Source: Owenweeksia sp048267305
GTDB lineage: Bacteria > Bacteroidota > Bacteroidia > Flavobacteriales > Schleiferiaceae
Assembly (NCBI GenBank): GCA_048267305.1
Contig: JBLWXT010000007.1
Span: 1 to 64,000 of the forward strand
Reading direction: 5' to 3'
Length of the DNA stretch: 64,000 nt
The position numbers and the translations under genes are program-made. Positions 31,543 to 40,752 of this stretch are shown here, one piece after another (within the stretch, counting starts at the first letter, position 1; each line of letters opens with the position of its first letter). Below the pieces are notes generated by a model, which saw nothing but the letters and a program-made list of their open reading frames with translations, ran no database searches and was not told where the DNA came from.

Positions 31543-32292
31543 ATGAGATACTTTATTACTGCCCTGTGTAGCCTTTGTATGATGGTTGGCAATGCCCAGT
31601 TTTTGGAGGATGATACTAAGGTTTTGGATAAAATTCAGGGTGAGGCCATATTTGAACTCAATTCTGAACAATCCATATTTACCTATGATCCTGAGGATGG
31701 CTGGTTTAAAATCCGAAAGGAAATATATGTAGATCCCGCCCTGGTGGTTGATAAGAAAGTGATAGTCACTGATGCCGCCCTCACTGATAAGGAAGGTGTT
31801 GAAATAGGAAAGACCCTCGCGGAAGTAAAGGTAAAGGAAGGTGAGATTGTAAAGGTTTACAGGGGTAAAGATCGCTTTAGGGCGATAATTGAGGGCTACA
31901 TCTTTAAAACAAAAATTAAGGATGATACCCGTCCTGAAGATATTATTAGTGCCCTTTTGGCGGAAAAATCAAGATCGGTAAAGGAGGATGGTTTTACCAG
32001 TTTTTTCAGGGAGTATAAATTTGAGGAGCGCAGATTTGAAGATCTTACAGCTTATGCCTTGCGGGAAGAGAATAAAACACTTTCTGAGGATAAAAATTTC
32101 AGGGTGATTGTGGTGTTTAGAGGTGCCGGTAATCCCTATGCTGTAATAACCAACGATCAAACAGTGGTTGCTTCAAAACTCAAATCTACCTGGGAAGATG
32201 GCTCTTATAAAGCCATATATTTTTATAAGCCCACAGCGGATCAGGCGGAGCTGGTTCAGGATGAAATCCTCTACACCTTTATGGGGCTTTAA
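31543..32292 (+). CDS. Conserved-looking secreted protein of unknown function
   Basis: The 249-residue product has a signal peptide (FITALCSLCMMVGNAQ). A charged mature region of alternating strands and helices follows, with segments such as KVYRGKDRFRAIIEGYIF and NFRVIVVFRGAGNPYAVI. No family is recognised. It starts 12 bases after the LuxE-like gene, so they are probably co-transcribed. Its stop overlaps the stop region of the convergent anti-sigma gene by 4 bases. Confidence 0.55.
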   Translation: MRYFITALCSLCMMVGNAQFLEDDTKVLDKIQGEAIFELNSEQSIFTYDPEDGWFKIRKEIYVDPALVVDKKVIVTDAALTDKEGVEIGKTLAEVKVKEGEIVKVYRGKDRFRAIIEGYIFKTKIKDDTRPEDIISALLAEKSRSVKEDGFTSFFREYKFEERRFEDLTAYALREENKTLSEDKNFRVIVVFRGAGNPYAVITNDQTVVASKLKSTWEDGSYKAIYFYKPTADQAELVQDEILYTFMGL

Positions 32293-33158
32293 GATTGAAC
32301 TATCGTACCGTAAACGTACATTTCCTCTAAAGTGGGGGATGTTGCGCCACCGCTAACTTCAAGTGTAACGGCAAATGCATCAGCTCCGGGAACGGATCCC
32401 ATCTCAAGCAAAATCTTCTCAGTGTCTAAGGCGTTAAACACACCCATGTCAATAGGCTTTCCGTTTTTTAGTGCCCATAGCTGATACTGCTTTCCACTTG
32501 GCGCCTGAGGTAAGGATTTAACATCCAGATATACAGTTTTGGTGGTGGAGTTCCAGTAAATGTTGGCCCTGTAATTCGGATCGCGACCTTTTACGCCCTT
32601 CATTACAAAAATGGATGTATTGGGATCGCGCAGCACCGCAAGATTTTGCTCTACTTTCCTGTAATTAGCCACCATAACCTGATTATCACTTTCAAGTTCC
32701 ACCACTCTCATTTCTGTATCATAAAGATCCTCTTTTACATTTTGAAGGGTTTGATACATTTTTAGGTTTACACCTAAGCTCACCAATAAAACTACAGTTG
32801 CTGCAATAGCAAGAAAGGCAAAGGAAGATTTTGGTTTTTGATGGTGGTCGGCTTCACTGTTTTTTGGAAGAGACTTAACTATTGGCTTTTTTTCGCCCAC
32901 TGCAGCAGCAAAGGCTGAGGCTAAAATATTCTCTTTCAAGGATGGTGGGGGAGTTATACTTGCCGAAAGAGCCACCTCACCCATGACTTCTTCAAGCTCC
33001 AGGATAGCTTTTTTAACTTCAGGATGTTTTGCGGCCATAGCCTCAACCTCGGCCTTTTCTTCAGGACTTATCATCCCTAGCACGTAGATTTCTAAAACTC
33101 CTGATTCTATGTATTCGCCTATATTCAATTCTTCTTGCTTCACGTAATAGAAACTCAA
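32289..33158 (-). CDS. Anti-sigma factor (RskA/anti-sigma-K type)
   Basis: The 289-residue membrane protein has an N-terminal zinc-less anti-sigma domain (YIESGVLEIYVLGMISPEE), one membrane helix at about residues 112-132 (FAFLAIAATVVLLVSLGVN) and a coiled stretch. The RskA-type periplasmic domain follows (KTVYLDVKSLPQAPSGKQYQLW, YELNHGKP-like ALKNGKPIDMG). It would hold the adjacent ECF sigma factor inactive until regulated proteolysis. Its ATG overlaps the sigma gene stop by 4 bases, typical for such pairs. Confidence 0.88.
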   Translation of the reverse strand: MSFYYVKQEELNIGEYIESGVLEIYVLGMISPEEKAEVEAMAAKHPEVKKAILELEEVMGEVALSASITPPPSLKENILASAFAAAVGEKKPIVKSLPKNSEADHHQKPKSSFAFLAIAATVVLLVSLGVNLKMYQTLQNVKEDLYDTEMRVVELESDNQVMVANYRKVEQNLAVLRDPNTSIFVMKGVKGRDPNYRANIYWNSTTKTVYLDVKSLPQAPSGKQYQLWALKNGKPIDMGVFNALDTEKILLEMGSVPGADAFAVTLEVSGGATSPTLEEMYVYGTIVQS

Positions 33159-33700
33159 TTTGCAGACATGATCTTGCGCAGTTTATCCATGGCTGCCTTG
33201 GCCCTGCTCTTCACAGTTCCCAGGGGGATGTCAAACTCTTCAGAAATCTCTTTCTGAGTAAAGCCTTCGAAATACGAAAGGTTAATAATCTGTTTTTGCT
33301 CGGCAGGAAGTTGATTCAGCATGTCTTTTACTCCTATATGATCGGGATTAAAGCCACTGCTGCTTTCAAGTCCATATACGATACTGTCGAGCTCCTGGTT
33401 TTGTTGCTGGTTTTTATTTCGCTTAGAGCGCAGGTAATCTATGCAGTTGTTGCGGGTGAGGTTTAGCATCCATGTATAAAGGGTACCCTTATCCGAATCA
33501 TACTTTTGATGATTTTTCCAGATTTTAATAAAGGTTTCCTGCAGTAAATCCTGACTGAGTTCCTCATCGCGCGTCATCTTTAGCAGGATGCCGTATAGCG
33601 CACCAGAGTAGGCATCATAGATAAAACTAAGAGCTGCTTTGTTTCCCTTTTTAAACTCAGGCACAAGGTTCTCAGTATTGATGGTAGTGTTGTCGGTCAA
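33155..33700 (-). CDS. ECF (SigK-like) RNA polymerase sigma factor
   Basis: The 181-residue sigma factor has region 2 (LQETFIKIWKNHQKYD, GTLYTWMLNLTRNNCIDYLR) and region 4 (LSYFEGFTQKEISEEFDIPLG, TVKSRAKAAMDKLRK), with no region 3, as in ECF group sigma factors. It is co-expressed with its anti-sigma partner directly downstream. The inducing signal and the regulon are unknown. Confidence 0.93.
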   Translation of the reverse strand: MTDNTTINTENLVPEFKKGNKAALSFIYDAYSGALYGILLKMTRDEELSQDLLQETFIKIWKNHQKYDSDKGTLYTWMLNLTRNNCIDYLRSKRNKNQQQNQELDSIVYGLESSSGFNPDHIGVKDMLNQLPAEQKQIINLSYFEGFTQKEISEEFDIPLGTVKSRAKAAMDKLRKIMSAN

Positions 33701-33762
33701 GGAAAACTATTAGAATTAATACTGCTCAATAAAACCCTGAAAACCAAAATTGTTCGTAGGCC

Positions 33763-35058
33763 TTATTCCACTTTTACAAGGAAGTAATTCTTCTTACCCT
33801 TTTGGCAAAGGATGAGCTCATTACTTACAAGATCATCAGTGCCTACAAGCTTTTCCAGGTTTACTTTGGTTTTGTTAATACTAAAACCATTGGCCTGAAT
33901 CATTTTTCGGGCTTCGCCCTTTGAGGCGAATATGCCCGTTTTTTCCGCTACAAACTCCACTACAGGAATCCCCGATGAGAGGTCATTTTTAGAGATTACA
34001 AATTGAGGAACTCCAGCAAAAATGTCTAAAAGAGTTTCAGTATCAATTCTTCTGAGGTCCTCATCTGTGGATTTACCAAAAAGAATGTTTGAGGCATTAA
34101 TGGCGTTTTCCAAGTCTTCCTTGGAGTGTACCATAATGGTTAATTCTTCAGCAAGCTTGCTTTGTAATTGTCTTTGGTGCGGAGCTTCACGATGTGTGGC
34201 AATCAATTCTTCAATTTCCTGCTGACCAAGTAATGTGAATATTTTGATGTATTTCTCAGCATCCTCATCAGAGGTGTTGAGCCAAAACTGGTAAAATTTA
34301 TAAGGGCTGGTAAGTTTTCGGTCAAGCCAGATGTTTCCACTTTCAGTTTTTCCAAATTTAGTTCCATCGGCTTTGGTAATAAGCGGGCATGTAAGGGCAT
34401 AGGCACTGCCGGAATCCTTTCTGCGAATAAGCTCCGTTCCGGTGGTGATGTTTCCCCATTGGTCTGACCCGCCAAACTGCAGTTTACAGTTGTGTTCCCT
34501 GTAAAGGTGTAAAAAATCGTAGCCCTGCACCAACTGATAGGTAAACTCCGTAAAGGACATACCGTCTGTAGATTCGCTGCTCAGCCTCTTCTTTACAGAT
34601 TCTTTGCTCATCATGTAATTTACGGTGATATGCTTACCAATATCCCGGATGAAATCAAGAAAGGAAATTTCCTTCATCCAGTCATAGTTATTTACAAGCA
34701 GTGCTGCATTTTTTTCATCTGAATGAAAATCGAGAAAACGTGCAAGCTGATTTTTTATGCATTCCTGATTATGACGAAGGGCTTCTTCGGTAAGCAGATT
34801 GCGCTCTTTTGATTTTCCTGATGGATCACCAATCATACCCGTGGCACCTCCTACAAGAGCAATGGGCCGGTGTCCGCAAAGTTGAAAGTGTTTCAAAATC
34901 ATTACCCCTACAAGGTGACCAATGTGTAGTGAATCGGCAGTGGGGTCAATACCCACATAGGCCGTGCCCATTTCCTTTTGAAGTAATTCTTCGGTTCCGG
35001 GCATTACGTCATGAAGCATTCCGCGCCAGCGTAGTTCTTCTACAAAGTTTTTTGTCAT
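33763..35058 (-). CDS. tyrS: Tyrosyl-tRNA synthetase
   Basis: The 431-residue class I synthetase is complete. It shows the HIGH motif variant DSLHIGHLVG, the tyrosine-binding YQLVQGYDFLHLY and QFGGSDQWGNI, the KMSKS equivalent KFGKTESGN, and a C-terminal S4 RNA-binding domain (GEARKMIQANGFSIN). The ATG at 35058 begins the conserved MTKNFVEELRWRG; the longer in-frame start at 35115 would lie upstream of its own promoter. It is divergent from an epimerase gene 72 bases away. Confidence 0.96.
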   Translation of the reverse strand: MTKNFVEELRWRGMLHDVMPGTEELLQKEMGTAYVGIDPTADSLHIGHLVGVMILKHFQLCGHRPIALVGGATGMIGDPSGKSKERNLLTEEALRHNQECIKNQLARFLDFHSDEKNAALLVNNYDWMKEISFLDFIRDIGKHITVNYMMSKESVKKRLSSESTDGMSFTEFTYQLVQGYDFLHLYREHNCKLQFGGSDQWGNITTGTELIRRKDSGSAYALTCPLITKADGTKFGKTESGNIWLDRKLTSPYKFYQFWLNTSDEDAEKYIKIFTLLGQQEIEELIATHREAPHQRQLQSKLAEELTIMVHSKEDLENAINASNILFGKSTDEDLRRIDTETLLDIFAGVPQFVISKNDLSSGIPVVEFVAEKTGIFASKGEARKMIQANGFSINKTKVNLEKLVGTDDLVSNELILCQKGKKNYFLVKVE

Positions 35059-35085
35059 TTGGGGATTTATTTCAAGCTTGGCAGG

Positions 35086-35116
35086 CAAAAGTATAACTTC
35101 GCCCATCCTAATCAAA
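35086..35116 (-). promoter_or_regulatory. Perfect Bacteroidota promoter of tyrS
   Basis: On the minus strand TTTG (35116-35113) is followed by exactly 19 bases and TACTTTTG (35093-35086). This is the full TTTG-N19-TAnnTTTG consensus. The start codon follows 27 bases later. It overlaps the likely 5' region of the divergent epimerase gene. Confidence 0.75.
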
Positions 35117-35130
35117 GATTAATAACCGGC

Positions 35131-36153
35131 TTGGAGCAAACGATTTTAGTTACTGGTGGCACAGGAATGTTAGGTGCGCATTTACTTTTTGAGCTCACCT
35201 CAAAAGGAAATCCTGTAAACGCCCTTTTTCGCGAAGGGTCAGATCTTGATCAGGTCAAAAAAATATTCTCCTATTATACTGATGATGTTGAAAAACACTT
35301 TGCCCTGATCAACTGGGTGGAGGCCGATTTGATGGATGTTTTTCGCCTATCTGAGGCTGTGGAGGGAATGGATATGGTGTATCACTGTGCCGCTCTGGTA
35401 TCCTTTGCTCCGCAGGATGCCGACAGGCTTATTGAGATCAATCAACAAATCACGGCCAACGTGGTAAATATTTCCCTTGAAAAAGGAGTGAAGAAGCTGG
35501 TACATGTAAGTAGTGTAGCCGCTTTGGGGCGTCAAAAGCAAGGTGAGCTTATAAGCGAAAAGACCGAATGGGTGGAGAGTAAGCAGAATTCGGCTTACGC
35601 CAAGAGTAAATATCTTTCTGAACTTGAAGTGTGGCGCGGAACCGAGGAAGGGCTGAATGCGGTAATTGTGAACCCTAGTATTATTTTGGGCCCCGGTAAG
35701 TGGGATGAAGGCAGTGCAGCCCTTTTTGGGAGAGTGGCCAAGGGATTCAAGTATTATACCAATGGTATCAATGCCTATGTAGATGCCCGCGATGTAGCCA
35801 AAGCCATGTATATGTTTATGGAGAGCAATATCTCTTCTCAACGCTTTGTATTGGTTTCTGAGAATAAATCCTACCGCAACATATTTGATTTAATTGCCAA
35901 AAGCCTGGGAGTAAAACCGCCTTCCATACACGCTAAGCCCTGGATGGGTGAAATAGTATGGCGACTGGAAGTATTTAGAAGTAGATTATTTGGTAGCAAG
36001 CCCATGGTTACCAAAGAAACGGCTCACACAGCCCATCAAATGAATTACTACGACAATACCAAAGTGAAAGAAAAGCTGGGCTTTGAGTTTAGGCCGGTGG
36101 AAGAGACTATTGCCGACTTTGCTTCTTTTTATAAAAGGGATGAGCACTCCTAA
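35131..36153 (+). CDS. NAD-dependent epimerase/dehydratase (extended SDR)
   Basis: The 340-residue protein shows ILVTGGTGMLGAHLL for NAD(P) binding, VHVSSVAALGR and the catalytic YAKSKYLSE. It resembles dihydroflavonol-4-reductase-like and 3-beta-HSD-like SDRs. The substrate is unknown. The frame is open from 35059, but the likely start is the TTG at 35131, four residues before the first beta strand; no suitable ATG exists. It precedes a small lipoprotein gene by 7 bases. Confidence 0.8.
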   Translation: MEQTILVTGGTGMLGAHLLFELTSKGNPVNALFREGSDLDQVKKIFSYYTDDVEKHFALINWVEADLMDVFRLSEAVEGMDMVYHCAALVSFAPQDADRLIEINQQITANVVNISLEKGVKKLVHVSSVAALGRQKQGELISEKTEWVESKQNSAYAKSKYLSELEVWRGTEEGLNAVIVNPSIILGPGKWDEGSAALFGRVAKGFKYYTNGINAYVDARDVAKAMYMFMESNISSQRFVLVSENKSYRNIFDLIAKSLGVKPPSIHAKPWMGEIVWRLEVFRSRLFGSKPMVTKETAHTAHQMNYYDNTKVKEKLGFEFRPVEETIADFASFYKRDEHS

Positions 36154-36160
36154 GAATAAT

Positions 36161-36751
36161 ATGAAACTATTAATCGGGCTGATATCCTTGACACTAATAA
36201 GTTGTTCCATAGGACGGCAGCCTAAATATCCGATGCCATACCTTAATTCGATTAGCGAGACTGAAAATTTTGCAGATTCCTTACAGGAAATTGGAGTGGA
36301 GAAAATCCTTGTTTACCATAAAAAGCACGGAATGGCTCAAAGTAGCTATTACATTTTTTGGGAAGAAGAAGAACTTGAAGTTAGATTGGTAAATGAAAAT
36401 GGAATTTTCAAGCCGAATACATGGGATATGATTGGCATGTATCGAGATGATCGCTTATTTGAATTCTATCAGACAAATAAAGCACAACTATTCCGAGATT
36501 CAATTCCTGAAAGTAATTGGTTGCACTATCCTTATGTAGATATTCAAATAATAATCAATGACTCCGCAGTAAAACTTCATTTGCCAAATGGGATAAATAG
36601 TTCTGAGAACACAATGCCGTATCAACTCGTTAGACTAATAGAAAGTACTTTATTCAATGTAGAGCAGGGTTCCTATTGGGAACAAGCTGAAAAGAAAATG
36701 AAGTATTTCCCAAAAAACTATGACCCGACTAAAGAAAAATGGCAGAACTGA
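36161..36751 (+). CDS. Hypothetical lipoprotein downstream of the epimerase
   Basis: The 196-residue product starts at ATG 36161 with a lipoprotein signal and lipobox LISCS (Cys about 15). The frame is open upstream inside the epimerase gene, but the signal peptide fixes the start. The mature part is charged and acidic with no recognised domain. Base composition is more A/T-rich than the flanking genes, which could indicate later acquisition. Likely co-transcribed with the epimerase. Confidence 0.5.
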   Translation: MKLLIGLISLTLISCSIGRQPKYPMPYLNSISETENFADSLQEIGVEKILVYHKKHGMAQSSYYIFWEEEELEVRLVNENGIFKPNTWDMIGMYRDDRLFEFYQTNKAQLFRDSIPESNWLHYPYVDIQIIINDSAVKLHLPNGINSSENTMPYQLVRLIESTLFNVEQGSYWEQAEKKMKYFPKNYDPTKEKWQN

Positions 36752-36848
36752 GAAATGGAAAAAATGAATGGGAGAATTATGGTGCAACTACTTCCATTAG
36801 AAAAAAGTAGGTAACATTGTGTAAAGCAAATTCCAAACGGGACGAGCC

Positions 36849-37313
36849 TCAATTAACGACCTCCTTCTTACTACTATCTAATCTCGTTTTCATCGACTGC
36901 ATAAAGGATTTGCCTAAAGGTACAGTGTCTGGGGGAGTGTCATTAATGCTGTCAGTTGATTCTATTAGTGGTGTCCGTTGTGGTTCCTTCTGAATTTTAT
37001 TAAGCCGCTCAATTACTTCCTGATACATTTTATTCATCGCGTCAGGGTGCTCCGAATAAAACTGAAAACTCTTTTCAAACTGCTTTTTGGTAACCCCGTA
37101 TTTTTGGTACAGCTTGGCGTAATAGGTGTTGATCTTTACTGTATCGCCCATCATCTTCTGGCCAACCTTGGCACCTTCAATAAGGTGCATGTCCATAAGG
37201 GCACTTACCATGCTGTCGCGTGGAATTACGTCATCGGGCACGTCAAGATTACCTTCCCCAGCGCAGGAAGAAAGCAAAACAAGAAAAACCAGGATTTTAA
37301 CGATCGAACTCAA
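36849..37313 (-). CDS. DUF4296 lipoprotein
   Basis: The 154-residue lipoprotein has lipobox VLLSSC (Cys about 17). It carries the DUF4296 pattern: VPDDVIPRDSMVSALMDMHLIEGAKV and a helical GVTKKQFEKSFQFYSEHP segment. DUF4296 is restricted to Bacteroidota and commonly lies beside dihydroorotase and polyprenol-phosphate mannose synthase, as here. Its function is unknown. The start overlaps the 3' end of the pyrC-like gene by 17 bases. Confidence 0.8.
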   Translation of the reverse strand: MSSIVKILVFLVLLSSCAGEGNLDVPDDVIPRDSMVSALMDMHLIEGAKVGQKMMGDTVKINTYYAKLYQKYGVTKKQFEKSFQFYSEHPDAMNKMYQEVIERLNKIQKEPQRTPLIESTDSINDTPPDTVPLGKSFMQSMKTRLDSSKKEVVN

Positions 37314-38634
37314 GGCGCATTCCTTTTTTGCTGTCGTTCACCTTGCCGTTATCATAAACCAATTGGCCGTTTACAAAAGTGTGTGTAATTCTTGCCCGGA
37401 AAGTAACACCTTCAAAAGGCGACCAGCCACACTTGGCCAAAATATTGTCGCTATTTACCTTCCATGGTCTTGATGGGTCAAGAAGTACTAAATCAGCAAA
37501 ATAGCCTTCGCGAATAAAGCCACGATCCTTAATGTTAAAGATTTTGGCGGGATTATGGCACATTTTAGTTACCAGCATTTCCATGCTGATTTCCTCATCG
37601 CGCACAAACTCCATCATAGCGGGTAAGGCATGCTGTACCAATGGGCCACCACTTGGGGCTTTGGTATATACATTTTTCTTTTCCTCTAAAGTGTGGGGAG
37701 CATGGTCAGTGGCTATCACGTCAAGCCTTCCTTCCTTCAGGGCTTTCCACAGGGCATCGCGATCACTTATTTCCTTTACGGCCGGGTTCCATTTAATAAG
37801 CGTGCCCAATTTGGTATAATCTTCAGCGGAAAACCAAAGATGATGAACACAAACCTCGGCAGTAATTTTCTTCTCTTCTAAAGGCTTAGTGCTAAAAAGA
37901 GCGGCTTCCTCTGCTGTGGAAATATGGTATACGTGAAGACGAGTGCCGTGTTTTTTGGCCAATTCAATAGCCAGGCTCGTAGATTTAAAGCAAGCTTCAC
38001 GGCTTCTTATCTCTGGGTGAAACTCAATGGGAATATCTTCACCGTAGCGTTCTTTATACTGCTCAAAGTTGAATGAAATAGTTTCCTCATCCTCACAATG
38101 AGTAACCACCATTAATGGGCTTTCGCTGAAAATCCGGTCTAATGCCTCTCTTTCATCTACCAGCATATTACCGGTGCTGCTGCCCATAAAAACCTTAACC
38201 CCGGGAATTTTTTTGGGATCTGCCTTTTTTATTTCCTCAATATTATCATTGGTAGCACCAAGATTGAAGGCGTAGTTGGCCACAGATCTGCTTTGGGCAA
38301 GGTCGTATTTTTTCTCCAGCTCCTCCAGGGTAACTGCTGGCGGCTTTGTATTGGGTTGCTCAATATAGGATGTAATGCCACCTGCTACAGCTGCGCGAGA
38401 TTCGCTGGCAATATCTCCTTTATGAGTTAGGCCGGGCTCACGAAAGTGTACCTGGTCGTCAATAGCTCCGGGAATTAAAAATTTCCCTTCGGCATCAATA
38501 AGTGTGGTGTCGCTATGCACCTGGCTCAGGTTCTGATCAATCTTTGCTATGCGGTTATCCTCAATTAAAAGGTCACCTTCAAAGATCTTATTCTCATTTA
38601 CTATCCTGGCATTTTTAATCAGGATCCTCTTCAT
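37297..38634 (-). CDS. pyrC: Dihydroorotase (class I-like)
   Basis: The 445-residue amidohydrolase is predicted to cyclise carbamoyl-aspartate in pyrimidine synthesis. It shows IDDQVHFREPGLTHKG, GGITSYIEQPNTKPP, KVFMGSSTGNMLV, VTHCEDEETI, HIST and TDHAPHTLEEK with the catalytic Asp. The usual first metal motif HxHFREPG reads QVHFREPG, so one metal ligand is replaced by Gln; from memory this is common in Bacteroidota homologues. It lies between the mannosyltransferase (14 bases upstream) and the DUF4296 gene. Confidence 0.88.
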   Translation of the reverse strand: MKRILIKNARIVNENKIFEGDLLIEDNRIAKIDQNLSQVHSDTTLIDAEGKFLIPGAIDDQVHFREPGLTHKGDIASESRAAVAGGITSYIEQPNTKPPAVTLEELEKKYDLAQSRSVANYAFNLGATNDNIEEIKKADPKKIPGVKVFMGSSTGNMLVDEREALDRIFSESPLMVVTHCEDEETISFNFEQYKERYGEDIPIEFHPEIRSREACFKSTSLAIELAKKHGTRLHVYHISTAEEAALFSTKPLEEKKITAEVCVHHLWFSAEDYTKLGTLIKWNPAVKEISDRDALWKALKEGRLDVIATDHAPHTLEEKKNVYTKAPSGGPLVQHALPAMMEFVRDEEISMEMLVTKMCHNPAKIFNIKDRGFIREGYFADLVLLDPSRPWKVNSDNILAKCGWSPFEGVTFRARITHTFVNGQLVYDNGKVNDSKKGMRLEFDR

Positions 38635-38648
38635 ACCGTCATTTAAGA

Positions 38649-39392
38649 TTATTTATATCGCTTAAGGATATTGCGCATCTTTAGTTGTAAAACGCCAAAC
38701 ACCGCTTCGCGGATAATGTTGTTGGACATTTTTGAGTTGCCAGCTGTTCGATCTGTAAAAATTACGGGTATCTCTTTAATCTTAAACCCGAGTTTAAAGG
38801 CTACATATTTCATTTCTATCTGAAAAGCATAGCCCACAAACTTTATACTCTTAAAGTTGATTCTTTCTAATACCGCCCTGCGATAGCACATAAACCCTGC
38901 CGTAGTATCCTCTACGGGGATACGTAAAATTATACGCACATAGCGCGAGGCAAAATAACTGAGCAGCACCCGGCTCATAGGCCAGTTTACCACATTTACC
39001 CCCTTAATGTAGCGCGAACCAATAGCTACATCATAGCCATCTTCCGCACAGGTTTTATACAGCCTTAGCAAGTCATCAGGGTTATGTGAGAAATCAGCAT
39101 CCATCTCAAAAAAGTATTGATAATGATGTTCTTTTCCCCATCTAAACCCATCAAGATAGGCGGTTCCCAATCCCTGTTTGCCTTTCCTTTCGAGCATATG
39201 CAGCACGCCCGGAAACTCCTTTTGGAGCCGCTTTACAATGTCGGCTGTGCCATCTGGCGAACCGTCATCAACAATGAGTACGTCAAACTCGCGGCCGTCA
39301 GGTTTGTGCGCAAGCGCAAAAACCCTTCTGAGTATGGCTTCGATGTTTTCCTTTTCGTTGTAGGTTGGTATTACTACTATGGCGTCAGACAA
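38649..39392 (-). CDS. Polyprenol (dolichol)-phosphate mannosyltransferase, GT2
   Basis: The 247-residue family 2 glycosyltransferase has the N-terminal IPTYNEKENIEAIL, LIVDDGSPDGTADIV and the DXD-type FEMDADFSHNPDDL. RYIKGVNVVNWPMSR and VIFTDRTAGNSKMS follow. It would transfer a sugar, probably mannose, from a nucleotide sugar to polyprenyl phosphate at the inner membrane. There is no C-terminal membrane domain. It heads the operon with pyrC and DUF4296, a conserved Bacteroidota arrangement. Confidence 0.88.
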   Translation of the reverse strand: MSDAIVVIPTYNEKENIEAILRRVFALAHKPDGREFDVLIVDDGSPDGTADIVKRLQKEFPGVLHMLERKGKQGLGTAYLDGFRWGKEHHYQYFFEMDADFSHNPDDLLRLYKTCAEDGYDVAIGSRYIKGVNVVNWPMSRVLLSYFASRYVRIILRIPVEDTTAGFMCYRRAVLERINFKSIKFVGYAFQIEMKYVAFKLGFKIKEIPVIFTDRTAGNSKMSNNIIREAVFGVLQLKMRNILKRYK

Positions 39393-39522
39393 AGGTGCTG
39401 TTTGGGATTAATCTATAAATTAAAGGAGGCAAAAATAACTAAACAATCCGCTTATTTAAGCTTAAAACTAACGATTGTCAATTAGCCTTATTTCACATAT
39501 TAGTCTTACAATATTTAGCGTC

Positions 39523-39530
39523 TATATTTG
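39523..39530 (+). promoter_or_regulatory. -7 element for the orphan histidine kinase
   Basis: TATATTTG matches TAnnTTTG exactly and lies 26 bases before the ATG at 39557. Confidence 0.45.
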
Positions 39531-39556
39531 TTTAGCATACACAATTTAGTTCCCCT

Positions 39557-40717
39557 ATGGATTTTTACGGTAGAAAAAACCTCTGGAAGTTTTTGCTTTT
39601 TCTCTTTGCAGTGCTCATTGGCGCTGCCACTTTGTGGTACACTGAAAGTTTTTTAGACGAACTGCGTAAGCAGGAAGTTGATAAAGTGGAACAGTTTGCC
39701 AAAGCCCTTCAAAACATACTTGATGCCGGTGAAACCACGGATATTTCATTGGAGCAGGATATTATCCGATCTAATACCACTATCCCAATTATTCTTACGG
39801 ATGAAGAAGGAAACCTGATGGGTGCCAATAATGTGGATGAAAAGCGACAGGAAGATCCCAAATGGATAGAGGAAAAAATTGCGGAAATGAGCCGTGAGGC
39901 AGAGCCCCTTCAGGTGGATATTGGCAATGGGGATATCCAATACCTCTACTATCAAAACTCTACACTCCTTACCAAACTACGCTATTACCCCATGGTGTTG
40001 CTTTGCGTTATTTCACTGTTTATCATAATTGCCTACATCGCCTTTAGCAATGCCCGTAGAAGTGAGCAAAACCGTGTGTGGAATGGATTGGCCAAGGAAA
40101 CGGCTCACCAGATAGGAACTCCGCTAAGCTCCCTGATGGGCTGGTTAGAGCTTTTGCGTGCTAAGGATGTGGATGCTGAAATGGTGGAGGAAATGGAAAA
40201 GGACATCAATCGCCTCAATACCATTACCGATCGTTTTTCTAAAATTGGATCCAAACCTTCTATCACCGAACAGAATATTGAAGAAATAACCGATGAGGCC
40301 GTTTCTTACCTAAAAGCGCGGAGTCCTCGTAAAATCAATATCACCTTTAGTCCAGCGGAAGGTATAACGGATTTGAAGGTAATGCTCAATAAGCCACTTT
40401 ATGAGTGGGTTATCGAAAATCTTATTCGCAATGCGATGGATGCACTGGAAGCCAAGGGCGACATAGATGTTTCCATCACCGAACACGGAAAATTTGTAAG
40501 AGTGGAAGTGCGCGATAGTGGCAAGGGCATACCGGTAAACAAGCAGAAAACAGTATTCAGGCCGGGTTATACTACCAAAAGTCGTGGATGGGGATTAGGC
40601 CTTAGTTTAGCAAAACGCATTATTGAAGACTACCACAACGGAAAGATTTACGTAGCTTCATCCGAATTAGGAAAAGGAACTACATTTAGAATTTCATTGC
40701 GAAAAGCAATTCCGTAA
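39557..40717 (+). CDS. Orphan membrane sensor histidine kinase
   Basis: The 386-residue kinase has a first membrane helix at about residues 11-29 (FLLFLFAVLIGAATLWY), an extracytoplasmic region of about 110 residues and a second helix at about 143-163. The dimerisation/phosphoacceptor region is AKETAHQIGTPLSSLMGW (His about 183), an H-box with Gln-Ile-Gly-Thr-Pro instead of Glu-Leu-Lys-Thr-Pro. The ATPase domain keeps NLIRNAMDALE, VRDSGKGIP and SRGWGLGLSLAKRII. No response regulator gene is adjacent, and the signal is unknown. The hemW gene follows 35 bases later. Confidence 0.88.
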   Translation: MDFYGRKNLWKFLLFLFAVLIGAATLWYTESFLDELRKQEVDKVEQFAKALQNILDAGETTDISLEQDIIRSNTTIPIILTDEEGNLMGANNVDEKRQEDPKWIEEKIAEMSREAEPLQVDIGNGDIQYLYYQNSTLLTKLRYYPMVLLCVISLFIIIAYIAFSNARRSEQNRVWNGLAKETAHQIGTPLSSLMGWLELLRAKDVDAEMVEEMEKDINRLNTITDRFSKIGSKPSITEQNIEEITDEAVSYLKARSPRKINITFSPAEGITDLKVMLNKPLYEWVIENLIRNAMDALEAKGDIDVSITEHGKFVRVEVRDSGKGIPVNKQKTVFRPGYTTKSRGWGLGLSLAKRIIEDYHNGKIYVASSELGKGTTFRISLRKAIP

Positions 40718-40752
40718 GCCCAAATGGGCTAAACTGTTAAAAATCATAGCCT

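Noticed and set aside
35059..35130. Longer N-terminus of the epimerase
   Set aside because: It has no ATG, overlaps the tyrS promoter, and precedes the conserved ILVTGGTG strand with unrelated residues.
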